A stretch of 20,958 nucleotides of DNA from Candidatus Hermodarchaeota archaeon (GCA_016840185.1 JAEOSV010000156.1:1-20958), one strand, 5' to 3'. Positions 7,012-15,685 are shown, counted from the stretch's first letter. The notes: a model not told the origin generated them from the sequence alone. Program-made: numbers and translations.

Positions 7012-8208
7012 ATGACGACACAACAGCCACCAACGTTACCGAATACACTCGATGACTATAGTAAAATCAGTCGACTCTGTAGCTTGTGCAGTCGCATGTG
7101 TCGTCACTCCTGTCCCACGCATCTTGTTACTCGCTCAGATGCATGTAGTCCTGTCGGTCGAGCGCTAATAATTGAACTCTATCGTGGTGAGAAAAGTGCT
7201 TTAACCGAGGCTGCCGTGGACCGGCTGTATCAGTGTAATCTATGTGGTGCTTGCAAAGCTTGGTGCAAACCCAAGCATGAACTACCTCATATCATTGAAC
7301 TTGCCCGTGAACGAGCCGTCCAGGAACATCGGGCCCCCGAAGGAACTTTAGAGCTCGACCTACACGTCACAAAATCACTCAACGTCTATGCTGAACCCCA
7401 TAATCAACGATTTTCACAATTGAAAACAGCAATGAAAATTGCCCAACCCAATGCTGACATCACATATTTTGTCGGATGCACAACCGCGTATCGGCACCCA
7501 GAAATCGCGATTGCAACTCAACAAATCCTCTCAGCATTGGGGCTTACTCACAGCTTCATGACTGGAACAGAAGGAGAAGTTTGTTGTGGGTCTCCTCTCA
7601 TCCGAGCCGGTTTCACACAAACCGCGAGAATAGTCGCACAAAAAAATGTCGAAGCCATTAGACGCTCAAAGGCTCAGATTGTCCTCACAACCTGTCCCGG
7701 ATGCACTCGAGCACTCAGAGAAGATTATCCTCGGCTCGGAGTTGTGCTTCCGAAGAAGGTTAAGGTGTTTCATATCACTGAGTTTCTTACCAAGCATCAA
7801 AAGAAGCTGGCACCGCTGCTTAATCCGATGGTATCAAAAGGGGTGTCATCAATTGTATATCATGATCCCTGCCATTTGGGTCGTGAACTAGGTGTCTATG
7901 AAGCACCACGTCAGCTCCTCAACCTGATCCCCAATAGCCAACTCGTGGAATTTCCACATCTCCGGGATCATGCTGACTGTTGTGGCGGTGGAGGCGCATT
8001 GCCAAAGACGTTCCCTGCCCTTGCCGAAGAAATCACTCAACGTCGGCTAGCTGATAGTAGCGACACTCATGCCCAGTATCTAGTTTCAGCATGTCCCAAC
8101 TGCAAGCTTCGTTTCACTGAAGCACAAGCAGAGAAAGAAGATCAAACACTAAAAATTGTTGATCTAATGGATTTGCTTGCCCAAGCACTCAAATCGCGGG
8201 AAAGATAA
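7012..8208 (+). CDS. Iron-sulfur oxidoreductase, GlcF/HdrB-like (two CCG domains)
   Basis: The 398-residue protein has two N-terminal cysteine clusters that fit [4Fe-4S] centres: C23-C26-C30-C34 (CSLCSRMCRHSCP) and C75-C78-C81-C85 (CNLCGACKAWC). Two CCG domains follow. The first has VGC (156), CCGSP (191-195) and CPGC (228-231). The second has DPCH (285-288), CCGGGG (323-328) and CPNC (361-364). This is the layout of glycolate oxidase subunit GlcF and of the HdrB/HdrD group. With the FAD oxidase at 5004-6458 it probably forms a membrane-peripheral dehydrogenase that passes electrons from a 2-hydroxyacid-type substrate to a quinone or thiol acceptor. No GlcE-like subunit is present. The 3' end overlaps the convergent gene at 8189 by 20 bp. 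Confidence 0.88.
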   Translation: MTTQQPPTLPNTLDDYSKISRLCSLCSRMCRHSCPTHLVTRSDACSPVGRALIIELYRGEKSALTEAAVDRLYQCNLCGACKAWCKPKHELPHIIELARERAVQEHRAPEGTLELDLHVTKSLNVYAEPHNQRFSQLKTAMKIAQPNADITYFVGCTTAYRHPEIAIATQQILSALGLTHSFMTGTEGEVCCGSPLIRAGFTQTARIVAQKNVEAIRRSKAQIVLTTCPGCTRALREDYPRLGVVLPKKVKVFHITEFLTKHQKKLAPLLNPMVSKGVSSIVYHDPCHLGRELGVYEAPRQLLNLIPNSQLVEFPHLRDHADCCGGGGALPKTFPALAEEITQRRLADSSDTHAQYLVSACPNCKLRFTEAQAEKEDQTLKIVDLMDLLAQALKSRER

Positions 8209-8734
8209 ACAAGAGTGCAATTATGACGAACGCCACGAGGGCTAATCCGTTTCCAATAAGCCAGCCTTTCTCGTATTTCTTAGGAACATAAGTAATGTTG
8301 CCTTTTGGAGCCTTGATTCCTTTTTCAACATATGCTATGGCTTCCAACGGGTTTTTCATCCAGCGATTAAGGACAGATCGAGAGCTTGGGGCAAGGTCGA
8401 GGAAGAGATGGCACGCGCAACCAAGTAAGAATATAACGATGAAGTATTGGTCAACTGGCGTCCACCAACCCAAGAAGTATACGGGAATGAAGATTAGGGC
8501 GACAATCACCAAAGGGGCTAACACGCTATGGGTAACAATAGAGCGGTGGCCAAGTATTGGTTTCCAGTGAGTGTCGAAGTCAGGAAAGATTCCGCCAATC
8601 CAGGCTACCAAGAAAAACCAGAAGCTGAGGGTTGCTGGAAGAATCCAACCAATGAGGGCGGCAATCCATCCGAGGAGAAGCCACCCAATGATAAAGATGA
8701 CAGTTGTTAAGAAGACATGGTCCCAGCCGTTCAT
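8189..8734 (-). CDS. YdjM/DUF457-like membrane-bound putative metal hydrolase
   Basis: The 181-residue protein has four or five hydrophobic helices. GGIFPDFDTHWKPILGHRSIVTHS and HLFLDLAPSS carry the Asp and His residues typical of the LexA-regulated YdjM (DUF457) family, thought to be membrane-bound metal-dependent hydrolases with unknown substrate. The start at 8734 has GGTG about 8 nt upstream. The MFS gene ends 79 bp upstream on the same strand, so a shared transcript is possible. The last 20 bp overlap the end of the iron-sulfur gene tail to tail. Confidence 0.75.
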   Translation of the reverse strand: MNGWDHVFLTTVIFIIGWLLLGWIAALIGWILPATLSFWFFLVAWIGGIFPDFDTHWKPILGHRSIVTHSVLAPLVIVALIFIPVYFLGWWTPVDQYFIVIFLLGCACHLFLDLAPSSRSVLNRWMKNPLEAIAYVEKGIKAPKGNITYVPKKYEKGWLIGNGLALVAFVIIALLFIFPAI

Positions 8735-8813
8735 GGGATAACACCGTGCACAATCGGAAATGAACTTCCCTAAAAATGTTCAATTTCAACTCGAAAATGA
8801 ATTTCCCTAGCTA

Positions 8814-10142
8814 TCAGCGTTCATCAATGGGTGTTTCGTTTATCGATGGCTTTAGCATTCGGTTACTATTTCGAGATTTGAGCATCAAAGGAAGAACAGC
8901 GACAGTTCCAACTATACTTGCAATTACAGCAATGGCTAGGGGAATGAGTGCGGCTTGATACGGCGAATCCGTTAAAGCAAGAATGCTGGCATAGAAGAAG
9001 CCCCCGATAATTGGTCCGATTGCTCGTGCGGCACTTCCAGCCATTCCCATTAATCCCATAACACGCCCTCGTTGAGTTGGTGGAGCAGCATTAGCAGCTA
9101 CCGCAGTTGAAGAAGGTAATGCCATAGCTCCCCCAATTCCAAGCATTATTGCAACCATGTAAAGGTCCCATATGGTGGTTGCCATCAACGCAAGAAGTAA
9201 TCCTGTCGCTGTAACGATTCCAGAAAGTGCCATTGGAACCTCATGACCAATGCTATCTGATAAGCGTCCAAAGATGAGTTGACAAATCGCATTTGCGCTA
9301 GCGAAGAAGAAGAAAAAGATACCTAGCTCAAGGGGAGTAAATCCAAAGGTTCGTGGGTCAGTTGCATAAATTGCAAACATGGGTTCAACCGTGGCGATTG
9401 ATAAAATCCTCGTGAATCGGATGATTAACGCTACTGCAAGGGTAATTCCTCCGATAATGAGAACTGAACGATAGGCGTACATCCCACCTTTGAGTTTCTT
9501 TAAGATTGAAGGAGTATCTTCTTCAATTTGTTCCATAATGATTGCCGTTCGGTAATCCTGTGAAGGTTCTTTGATGAACAGTAAACAAAGGAAAAACGCC
9601 ATGACGGCAAGGGCGGCGTTAATCAGAAAGGGGATTCGGAGACCAAAAAAGACCACAAGAATGCCTCCTAGGGTCGGTCCGAAAATCATCCCAGTTGTTC
9701 GTCCAGCGAGTAGTGTACCCCAGGCTGATCCACGTTTTTCTGGAGGAACGATGTCGGAGACCAGTGCATCGCTAGAGGGCCATAGTCCTGCAGTAAAGAA
9801 TCCCTCAGCCGCTCTAGCAATGAACAGAAGAATGATTGAATTGGCTAAACCGAAAATCACAAGCGAAATACTGGCCCCAACGAGTGAAATGAGGATAACA
9901 GGTTTACGACCCATTCGGTCTGATAGACTTCCAAATGGTCCCGCAGCGATGAAAGCAAAAATTGAGAAGGTGGCCACAAGTAGACCATACTCAAATGCTC
10001 CAGCACCAAACTCATGGAGATAGTAAGGAAGAATTGGTAGAACCGCTCCGTAGGCAAACATTAGAAATGCTTGGGCAATAGAAAGGAGCAGAATCTGCCC
10101 CCAAAAGCCTGACTTTGTCGCAGGAGTGTTCTTTGATGACAA
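8814..10142 (-). CDS. Major facilitator superfamily transporter
   Basis: The 442-residue protein has twelve predicted hydrophobic helices. The loop between helices 2 and 3 reads GPFGSLSDRMGRKPV, the MFS motif A, and a related copy, GRLSDSIGHEVPMA, occurs after the central loop, as expected from the internal duplication. FIARAAEGFFTAGLWPSSDALVSD fits helix 4-5 of the DHA1 drug:H+ antiporter group, which suggests efflux of a small molecule. The start codon is TTG at 10142: GGGAG lies 8 nt upstream and the N-terminus then runs directly into helix 1. The gene is divergent from mtrH, sharing a 147-bp intergenic region. Confidence 0.9.
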   Translation of the reverse strand: MSSKNTPATKSGFWGQILLLSIAQAFLMFAYGAVLPILPYYLHEFGAGAFEYGLLVATFSIFAFIAAGPFGSLSDRMGRKPVILISLVGASISLVIFGLANSIILLFIARAAEGFFTAGLWPSSDALVSDIVPPEKRGSAWGTLLAGRTTGMIFGPTLGGILVVFFGLRIPFLINAALAVMAFFLCLLFIKEPSQDYRTAIIMEQIEEDTPSILKKLKGGMYAYRSVLIIGGITLAVALIIRFTRILSIATVEPMFAIYATDPRTFGFTPLELGIFFFFFASANAICQLIFGRLSDSIGHEVPMALSGIVTATGLLLALMATTIWDLYMVAIMLGIGGAMALPSSTAVAANAAPPTQRGRVMGLMGMAGSAARAIGPIIGGFFYASILALTDSPYQAALIPLAIAVIASIVGTVAVLPLMLKSRNSNRMLKPSINETPIDER

Positions 10143-10231
10143 TCTCTGTTCTCCCTAATTCGTGGAAATCAATGCAGGGGTTGAAGTGTCCTAAAAAGCG
10201 TTCGACTGTTATTCGTTTACCTCAAAGTAGA

Positions 10232-10240
10232 CTTAATATG
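10232..10240 (+). promoter_or_regulatory. Candidate TATA box for the mtrH-like gene
   Basis: CTTAATATG lies about 50 nt upstream of the ATG at 10290 and follows the purine-rich stretch AAAGTAGA. A start about 25 nt downstream would leave a leader near 28 nt, which includes GGTG 5 nt before the ATG. This is a weak, pattern-only call. Confidence 0.3.
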
Positions 10241-10289
10241 TCCGCCATCCATTTTACGTAGACATAATCTCTGCTATGTCGGTGCTAGT

Positions 10290-11225
10290 ATGTCTGAGAA
10301 ACTCAAGCCTATCGAACCTAAAAAGGTCCAAATTGGTGATATCATCCTAGGTGGTCGTCGTGGCGAATATCCCACCACTCTAATACTCTCTGTATTTCAT
10401 CGGGGAGACCGGTTAGTGACAGATCCAAAACGGGGTACTTTTGATTCGAAACGTGCTCAACGGTATCTCAATAGGGCAATGCAGCTTACTGAAACAACCG
10501 GCACTCCTTTCATCCTTGATGTCCTTGCTGAGACTCCCGAGGCTATGACAAACTATCTAACCTTCTTAGCGGAGAGTGCTCCTTCTGTCCCGTTTCTCAT
10601 TGATAGTAGCTCACGTGAAGCAAGACTTGCGGGCATCACTCAAGCTGCTGAAACCGGCAGAGCACATCTCGCTGTGTATGATGCGATTAGTCACCACACA
10701 TCCGATGACGAACTCGAAGCTCTGAAAACAGCTAAGATTGACGCTGCAATAATTCTGGCACACAATCCCCTTGATATTCGTCCCCAAGGACGTCTTGAGG
10801 CACTCAAAGGCTCACCTGAAAGTGAAGGACTGTTAGCAAAAGCAAAAACTGCAAAGATTGCAAAAATCCTAATTGATACCGTTGCCCTAGATTTAGCAGG
10901 ACTAAGCATTGCCACAACAGCTATGCAATTTGTAAAAAACGAGCTGGGTTTCCCGGTAGGAGCTGGTTCGGCGAATAGTGTAGCATTATGGCGCCACGCC
11001 TTAGAAATCTCACCCGCTTCCAAACGATATCTAGCCCCTGCCCTTTGTACATACCTCCAATGTCATGGAGCAGATTTCATTCTCGCTGGTCCACTTCGGA
11101 GGGCTCCACGATTCTTCACAGCAGTCTCCGTCACAGATGCACTTCTCGCCTATACATCCCCAAATGGCGCATATCCTGCTCCAACCCCAAAAACACGGAC
11201 CCATCCACGCTACAAGGTCCTATAA
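10290..11225 (+). CDS. mtrH: Tetrahydromethanopterin S-methyltransferase subunit H-like
   Basis: The 311-residue protein is the usual MtrH length and matches along its full extent. VQIGDIILGGRRGEYPTTLI near the start and SVFHRGDRLVTDPKRGTFD correspond to the GG.PGE.PT...GS.FY...K.V.D...G.FD opening of MtrH. PFLIDSSS and VGAGSANSVALW correspond to later barrel strands of the pterin-binding TIM barrel. MtrH moves the methyl group from methyl-tetrahydropterin to the corrinoid of MtrA in methanogens. None of mtrA-G is seen nearby, so this copy probably serves a soluble corrinoid or a methyl-transfer step in non-methanogenic metabolism; that part is inference. ATG 10290 has GGTG 5 nt upstream. It converges with the small Cys-rich gene, 10 bp apart. 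Confidence 0.85.
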   Translation: MSEKLKPIEPKKVQIGDIILGGRRGEYPTTLILSVFHRGDRLVTDPKRGTFDSKRAQRYLNRAMQLTETTGTPFILDVLAETPEAMTNYLTFLAESAPSVPFLIDSSSREARLAGITQAAETGRAHLAVYDAISHHTSDDELEALKTAKIDAAIILAHNPLDIRPQGRLEALKGSPESEGLLAKAKTAKIAKILIDTVALDLAGLSIATTAMQFVKNELGFPVGAGSANSVALWRHALEISPASKRYLAPALCTYLQCHGADFILAGPLRRAPRFFTAVSVTDALLAYTSPNGAYPAPTPKTRTHPRYKVL

Positions 11226-11235
11226 CCAGGAACTA

Positions 11236-11493
11236 CTAAGCATGTTTGGAATAATCAGCTAAGCGTTTCTGCTTCCCCTTTTTTGGGCTAGGCTGATCAT
11301 TAGGGGCGGCTTGTTCGACTTTGTACTCAGAAATCAGAATGTGCTTTTCTTTCACCAATCGTGGTCGATGACAGCACATTTGCATACCCGAGGGAAATAC
11401 GAGTTTTGACGCGAGCTTGCCATGAACCCGAATGTGTTCCCCACAATTTTTACAACGGTAAATTGTGTAATATTTGAATCGCGTCACAGGCAA
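11236..11493 (-). CDS. Small Cys-rich protein, possible zinc ribbon
   Basis: The 85-residue protein has CKNC (14-17) and a downstream MCCH (39-42). These could bind zinc as a short ribbon, although the spacing of 22 residues is typical and the second knuckle is irregular. The tail is Lys-rich (SPKKGKQKR), which suits nucleic-acid or ribosome binding. The start is TTG 11493, with GTG 11487 as an alternative. I do not recognise the family. It is divergent from the GNAT gene and converges with mtrH. Confidence 0.55.
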   Translation of the reverse strand: MPVTRFKYYTIYRCKNCGEHIRVHGKLASKLVFPSGMQMCCHRPRLVKEKHILISEYKVEQAAPNDQPSPKKGKQKRLADYSKHA

Positions 11494-11592
11494 TCCATCT
11501 CATCGCATTGTATATGACTAACCACTAATTGGTGGTTCGGGCTTTCTTAAACTGTTGGGTTTACCACCACGGCAACAATCTTGATTTGCATA

Positions 11593-11602
11593 ACTTTTTA
11601 AT
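11593..11602 (+). promoter_or_regulatory. Candidate TATA box for the GNAT gene
   Basis: ACTTTTTAAT lies about 50 nt upstream of the ATG at 11653. A transcript start about 25 nt downstream would leave a leader containing the GGTGAG ribosome site at 11637-11642. This is a weak call. Confidence 0.3.
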
Positions 11603-11652
11603 CCCCATCACGTTCCGATGGGCTGACAACAAATTTGGTGAGTGGAGACAAA

Positions 11653-12900
11653 ATGTACGAAGAACTCGACGACGGGCTCATTCTACGAACTGGCACCGAA
11701 TCCGATATCAAAGCTATCAAACAGCACGTTCAAACAGTCCACGGGAAAGAGGTAACACCCATGATAGATCGTCTGTTTAACCTCTACCCCGATTTTCCAC
11801 CTTCTGATAATTTCCTTATCGAGGATTCCAAAACAGGTAAAGTAGTTGCCTACTATTGTCTGAAGCTCAACACGGGTATTCTGGAGGGACACAAAATTTC
11901 AGTAGGACAAATGGAAATCGTTGGCACTCTTGAAGAATACCGAAATCAGGGTCTTATTCGCAAACTAAATGACGCCTTCGAGCAACGTGTTGAAGAATAC
12001 AAACTCCCCATGGTAATTATTGCTGGAATCCCCTACTATTACCGAAAACTTGGCTACGAATATGCAATACAAATGGGTGGCTCAATCACCTTTCCGCTCG
12101 AGTTAGTACCCTCACTAAAAAAGGGTGAAGAGGAACCAATTACCATCGAAGAAGTAACCTATGACACACTCCCCGAATATCTACAAGCTCGTAATAGACA
12201 CAATACGTTTCTTGACTTCTATCGGGATATTTCAGAAAAAGAGTTCCCCTATCTCACCACTGGAAAGTTCGGAGACGAATCCGTGTACAAATTCCATCTC
12301 ATTCGACACAATCAGAAAGTTGTTGGAATATTTAGTTTACACATTGGTTGGGGCGCTCTCGAGATGGTAGAACTATGGGTCGAGGATCTCAACCACCTAG
12401 TTCCCATTCTCAGGTTTGCAAAAAAGTTGGCGAAACGCAAACGCTTACCCCTTCGCATTTATTATCCCTCACGTCCAGCAATCCTCCAAGCCCTTGAAAG
12501 TTTCAGCCGATCAAAGTTTAGTCGACCCTATGCCTGGTATGTGAAGATTCCCTCGATCAAACGATTCTTAGAAACGATCAAACCAGTTATTGAACACCGT
12601 TTGATCAAGTCTGAGTTTAAAGGGTTAACCGATTCAATTCGAATAAGCTGGTACCATGAGGGCGCTGAATTGGTTTTCAAGAAAGGGAAACTCAAGTCGA
12701 TAAATCCAATCCCTCGCTCTGAAGTCAAGGATATGCATGTCGCAGTTCCCTTTCCTATCATTTACCAACTCCTCCTCGGGTATCGTTCCATTGATGAGTT
12801 GCATCAAATCTTCCCTGATGCAGGAGGAAGAGCAACGAAAACTCCCATAATTCGTAATATCTTTCCGAAAATTACGGCTCTTTGGTCTCCAGAATTCTGA
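11653..12900 (+). CDS. Eis-like GNAT N-acetyltransferase
   Basis: The 415-residue protein has an N-terminal GNAT domain. LRTGTESDIKAIKQ is the first strand and helix, VGQMEIVGTLEEYRNQGLIRKL is the acetyl-CoA motif A with RNQGLI at the pyrophosphate loop, and AGIPYYYRKLGYEYA is motif B. The remaining two-thirds contain a second, weaker GNAT-like half and a C-terminal region ending in PFPIIYQLLLGYRSIDELHQIFPDA, which resembles the sterol-carrier-like end of Eis-type enzymes. Acceptor substrates are unknown. The open frame extends to TTG 11635, but ATG 11653 sits 10 nt after GGTGAG, a good ribosome site, and is preferred. It converges with the helicase gene, 13 bp apart. Confidence 0.75.
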   Translation: MYEELDDGLILRTGTESDIKAIKQHVQTVHGKEVTPMIDRLFNLYPDFPPSDNFLIEDSKTGKVVAYYCLKLNTGILEGHKISVGQMEIVGTLEEYRNQGLIRKLNDAFEQRVEEYKLPMVIIAGIPYYYRKLGYEYAIQMGGSITFPLELVPSLKKGEEEPITIEEVTYDTLPEYLQARNRHNTFLDFYRDISEKEFPYLTTGKFGDESVYKFHLIRHNQKVVGIFSLHIGWGALEMVELWVEDLNHLVPILRFAKKLAKRKRLPLRIYYPSRPAILQALESFSRSKFSRPYAWYVKIPSIKRFLETIKPVIEHRLIKSEFKGLTDSIRISWYHEGAELVFKKGKLKSINPIPRSEVKDMHVAVPFPIIYQLLLGYRSIDELHQIFPDAGGRATKTPIIRNIFPKITALWSPEF

Positions 12901-12913
12901 TGAGGGCCTTCCT

Positions 12914-15565
12914 TCAGATTAGGGGTTCTTCGGTGAGCTCTGGGCTAGTTTCTGTCACAATGGTTTTGCCTTTCAATATGAGCTGGGCTGCTTCCATGGC
13001 GCCGTCCTTGAAAAGAGGATAGTTGTTATTCCCACATTGGTAGGAAAAAGTACAGGCGGGGCACCCTTCAAGGCCTTCACAAGCACATTCGTCAATAATC
13101 ACGGTCACTCGTCGAAGGGCTTCTTCCAATCTAACAAAGAGAAGTTTAGAGAGTCCACTTCCTCCAGGACTTCCATCATAGATGAAAATGAGTCCGGACG
13201 AACCCATCGAAACTCCTCCAATTGCCATTCGCCCACCACCCGTTAACATATCACTACTCTCAATGAGTGTGTGCTCCAGGGCGTGAAATCCCCCAACGAC
13301 TAGTTCTTCTTTGGTGATTTCATCTTCTTTGATAGCTGAGGTCTTGGATTTTGTATGCGTTTGGAGTGTTTTTACGGCTGCCTTTACGGCTTTCATCGGG
13401 TGTGGTGCCGTGAAGAAGAATCCTTTCGTCGGGTACGTGAACTGTAAAGGGGTGTCGAGGTCCTTTGTTTTCAGAATCTTACCTGTGTAGATATCTTTGA
13501 TAACATAACCGGTGATGACCTCAGTCATTCGGAGATCCGCGTAGTGCACCGTCATTCCATATACTTGTCGAGTATCAAGCACACGGATGATTTCAGGGTT
13601 TACGTGGCGAATAGGTTGGGTCATCTCACGATAACCACTGGGGAGTTTCCTCATGACCGCCCGACCGATTCCATGCCGATATTCAAACTCTAATGATTCG
13701 TAGGTTGCTCCAGCATGCAGGTAGTATGCCCCGGGGTGTAATTCTCCCATAGCGATGGGCATTTGCCGCTCCCCGATGATTTTTCCCTCATGAATAATTT
13801 TGACACTATCACCAATCCCGCGAATCGAATACTGGGTTAGAATGCGGCGGGCTTCAATGATATTTGGTAACAGCTTCGCCTTGGTACTTGACATCAACCC
13901 TTCTTTTTGGAGTTCAGCTAAGATGGGATGAAACTCCGCAAATTCACCTTGGGATATTGGTGAATCTAATGCTGCTGCTAATAGTTGGTGATAGGCTACT
14001 ACCTCGTTGTGTGGTTCAACATACGCTGGGTCAATATCAGTGAAGTAATCGTCCGGATGTTCTCGATAATAGGTACTGATTGCATCGTTTTGGCGTAGGG
14101 CCAGAACAGCTATACTTTCTTGACCTTTTCTTCCAGCACGCCCAATGCGTTGGGTTAATCTTGTGATACCAACAAGCATTGACACTACACCCTCAAGATC
14201 ACCAATATCAATGCCTAATTCTAGTGTGGGAGTGGAGACTAACAAATCTAGTTCTCCGCGCCGAAAATCATCTTCTACATTCCTGCGATAGGTCATTGGG
14301 AGTCCTGCACGATGAACAGCGCTCTTCATTTGTGTGCGTCTTGCAATGAGGTTGATCACTTCTGCGTTCTTGTGGGAGTTTGCAAAAACCAATGTTTTCA
14401 GATTGTGACGAACCAATTCACGTGCAACACCAGCAATCATGGTGCTCTGACTTACCCGATCAGGATATAACATCAGGAAATGAATTACTCCCTTCTTACC
14501 TGTTGCACAATGAATGGGTTCCGTTGAGCGTCCAAACAATAACTCTGCAAACTCGCGAGCATTAGCCACCGTGGCAGAAGCCCCAATCAGTTGGAGTGGC
14601 GGGCAAATCCGTTGCAAGCGACGTAACAAGAAGTGCACGTTCGATCCAAAGGCACCCACATAGACGTGTAATTCGTCCAAAACGATGTGCTGCGCTGTTC
14701 TCACCAGTCGCCGAATAGGGTCACGAGGACGAATCAAATGAATATGTAACATATCGGGATTAGTAATCAAAATGTCAGGGGGTTGACGAAAGATGGCAGT
14801 CCGTTCGGACTTGGGCGTGTCACCATCAAGGACCGCAATATCCAATCCAACGCTCGCAGCTAGAACCGCTAGTTTTCCTGCCTGGTCACGGGCCAATGCT
14901 TTGGTGGGATAGATGAAAATCGCTTGCACAGTACGTTTTTCTGCCGCGCGAAGGGGTCCCCAACCAGTCTGTCGATTTAGAATCTGTTGAATTATTGGTA
15001 GGGCAAAGGCTTCCGTCTTACCGGTTGCTGTGGGTGCTGAGACCACCACGTCACGGCCTGCAAGTATATGCTTTATCGCATCATCTTGGAATTTGAACAA
15101 TTGAGTGAACTTTTGACGCTTAAGAGCGGCTTTTAATTCGTTATCCAGCGGAGCATCATCAATATCAGATCCAACCTCCGGAGTGGTTTCGGAAAATTGA
15201 CGATATTTCACCAAGCGATACGCTGAATCCATGAGTATTCGCTGGACAACCTCGGGCAACGCTTCGAAAGAGGTAACCCCTGCTTTCTTTAATTGCCGTT
15301 CCCATTCTTTTTTCGACCGAGGAGAAGCTCGAGGTTTTCGTGTCTCACTTGGTGGTTGCGGCTTTCCCCGAACAGTAGCCTGTTGGGCAGGTTCCCCTCC
15401 TTCCATGATATCCATGAACCGAAAATACGCTGCAACAGAATCGTTCACTTCACCTGGAGCAGTTTGATGACTTGCACCACACTGTGAACACCGAATTTTG
15501 AAATGTTTCCCTAAGTGTCGAACTTCAACAAACCCTGAACAACGCGGGCATATTCGGTGTGACAT
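12914..15565 (-). CDS. DEAD/DEAH-type SF2 helicase with DUF1998 (MrfA/Hrq1-like)
   Basis: The 883-residue protein starts with a zinc ribbon (C6, C9, C26, C29). A helicase core follows: Walker A APTATGKT (177-184), motif Ia YPTKALARDQ (219-228), motif II DELH (297-300), motif III GASAT (328-332), and in the second lobe STPTLELGIDIGDLEGVV and QRIGRAGRKGQ (motif VI). The C-terminal DUF1998 region holds HALEHTLIESSDM and a Cys cluster (C827, C829, C835, C838, C844). This is the layout of MrfA/Hrq1-type DNA repair helicases, which translocate 3'-5' on single-stranded DNA and help with crosslink repair. The N-terminal zinc ribbon is an extra relative to the core family. ATG 15565 has GGGAG 7 nt upstream and a TTTAAA box at 15601-15606. 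Confidence 0.88.
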   Translation of the reverse strand: MSHRICPRCSGFVEVRHLGKHFKIRCSQCGASHQTAPGEVNDSVAAYFRFMDIMEGGEPAQQATVRGKPQPPSETRKPRASPRSKKEWERQLKKAGVTSFEALPEVVQRILMDSAYRLVKYRQFSETTPEVGSDIDDAPLDNELKAALKRQKFTQLFKFQDDAIKHILAGRDVVVSAPTATGKTEAFALPIIQQILNRQTGWGPLRAAEKRTVQAIFIYPTKALARDQAGKLAVLAASVGLDIAVLDGDTPKSERTAIFRQPPDILITNPDMLHIHLIRPRDPIRRLVRTAQHIVLDELHVYVGAFGSNVHFLLRRLQRICPPLQLIGASATVANAREFAELLFGRSTEPIHCATGKKGVIHFLMLYPDRVSQSTMIAGVARELVRHNLKTLVFANSHKNAEVINLIARRTQMKSAVHRAGLPMTYRRNVEDDFRRGELDLLVSTPTLELGIDIGDLEGVVSMLVGITRLTQRIGRAGRKGQESIAVLALRQNDAISTYYREHPDDYFTDIDPAYVEPHNEVVAYHQLLAAALDSPISQGEFAEFHPILAELQKEGLMSSTKAKLLPNIIEARRILTQYSIRGIGDSVKIIHEGKIIGERQMPIAMGELHPGAYYLHAGATYESLEFEYRHGIGRAVMRKLPSGYREMTQPIRHVNPEIIRVLDTRQVYGMTVHYADLRMTEVITGYVIKDIYTGKILKTKDLDTPLQFTYPTKGFFFTAPHPMKAVKAAVKTLQTHTKSKTSAIKEDEITKEELVVGGFHALEHTLIESSDMLTGGGRMAIGGVSMGSSGLIFIYDGSPGGSGLSKLLFVRLEEALRRVTVIIDECACEGLEGCPACTFSYQCGNNNYPLFKDGAMEAAQLILKGKTIVTETSPELTEEPLI

Positions 15566-15600
15566 CGTTCGCTCCCACTGACGAATTCATTTTTCTGGGA

Positions 15601-15606
15601 TTTAAA
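15601..15606 (-). promoter_or_regulatory. TATA box of the helicase gene
   Basis: On the minus strand the sequence reads GGCTTTAAATCCC, with TTTAAA 35 nt upstream of the ATG at 15565. A start about 25 nt downstream would give a leader of roughly 13 nt that still contains the GGGAG ribosome site. It supports separate transcription of the helicase from the thioredoxin and MBL genes. Confidence 0.45.
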
Positions 15607-15607
15607 G

Positions 15608-15638
15608 CCTTCAGGAGAGCCTACGATAAATCTGAAGG
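15608..15638. repeat. Inverted repeat next to the helicase TATA box
   Basis: CCTTCAG (15608-15614) and CTGAAGG (15632-15638) are perfect 7-bp complements around 17 nt. The element lies directly upstream of the TTTAAA box of the helicase and 47 nt after the thioredoxin stop. It could be a regulator site or a 3'-end hairpin of the upstream transcript. There is no clear T-run after it. Confidence 0.4.
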
Positions 15639-15685
15639 AACTAGTTTAAACTCTGAAACCTCAAGAACCTTAATCGATTTACTTT

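Noticed and set aside
5004..8208. A complete glycolate oxidase glcDEF operon
   Set aside because: No GlcE-like subunit is present and the two subunit genes are separated by a gene on the other strand.
9571..10023. A 150-codon plus-strand frame
   Set aside because: It is antisense to the MFS gene and has the Arg/Pro-rich composition of a shadow frame.
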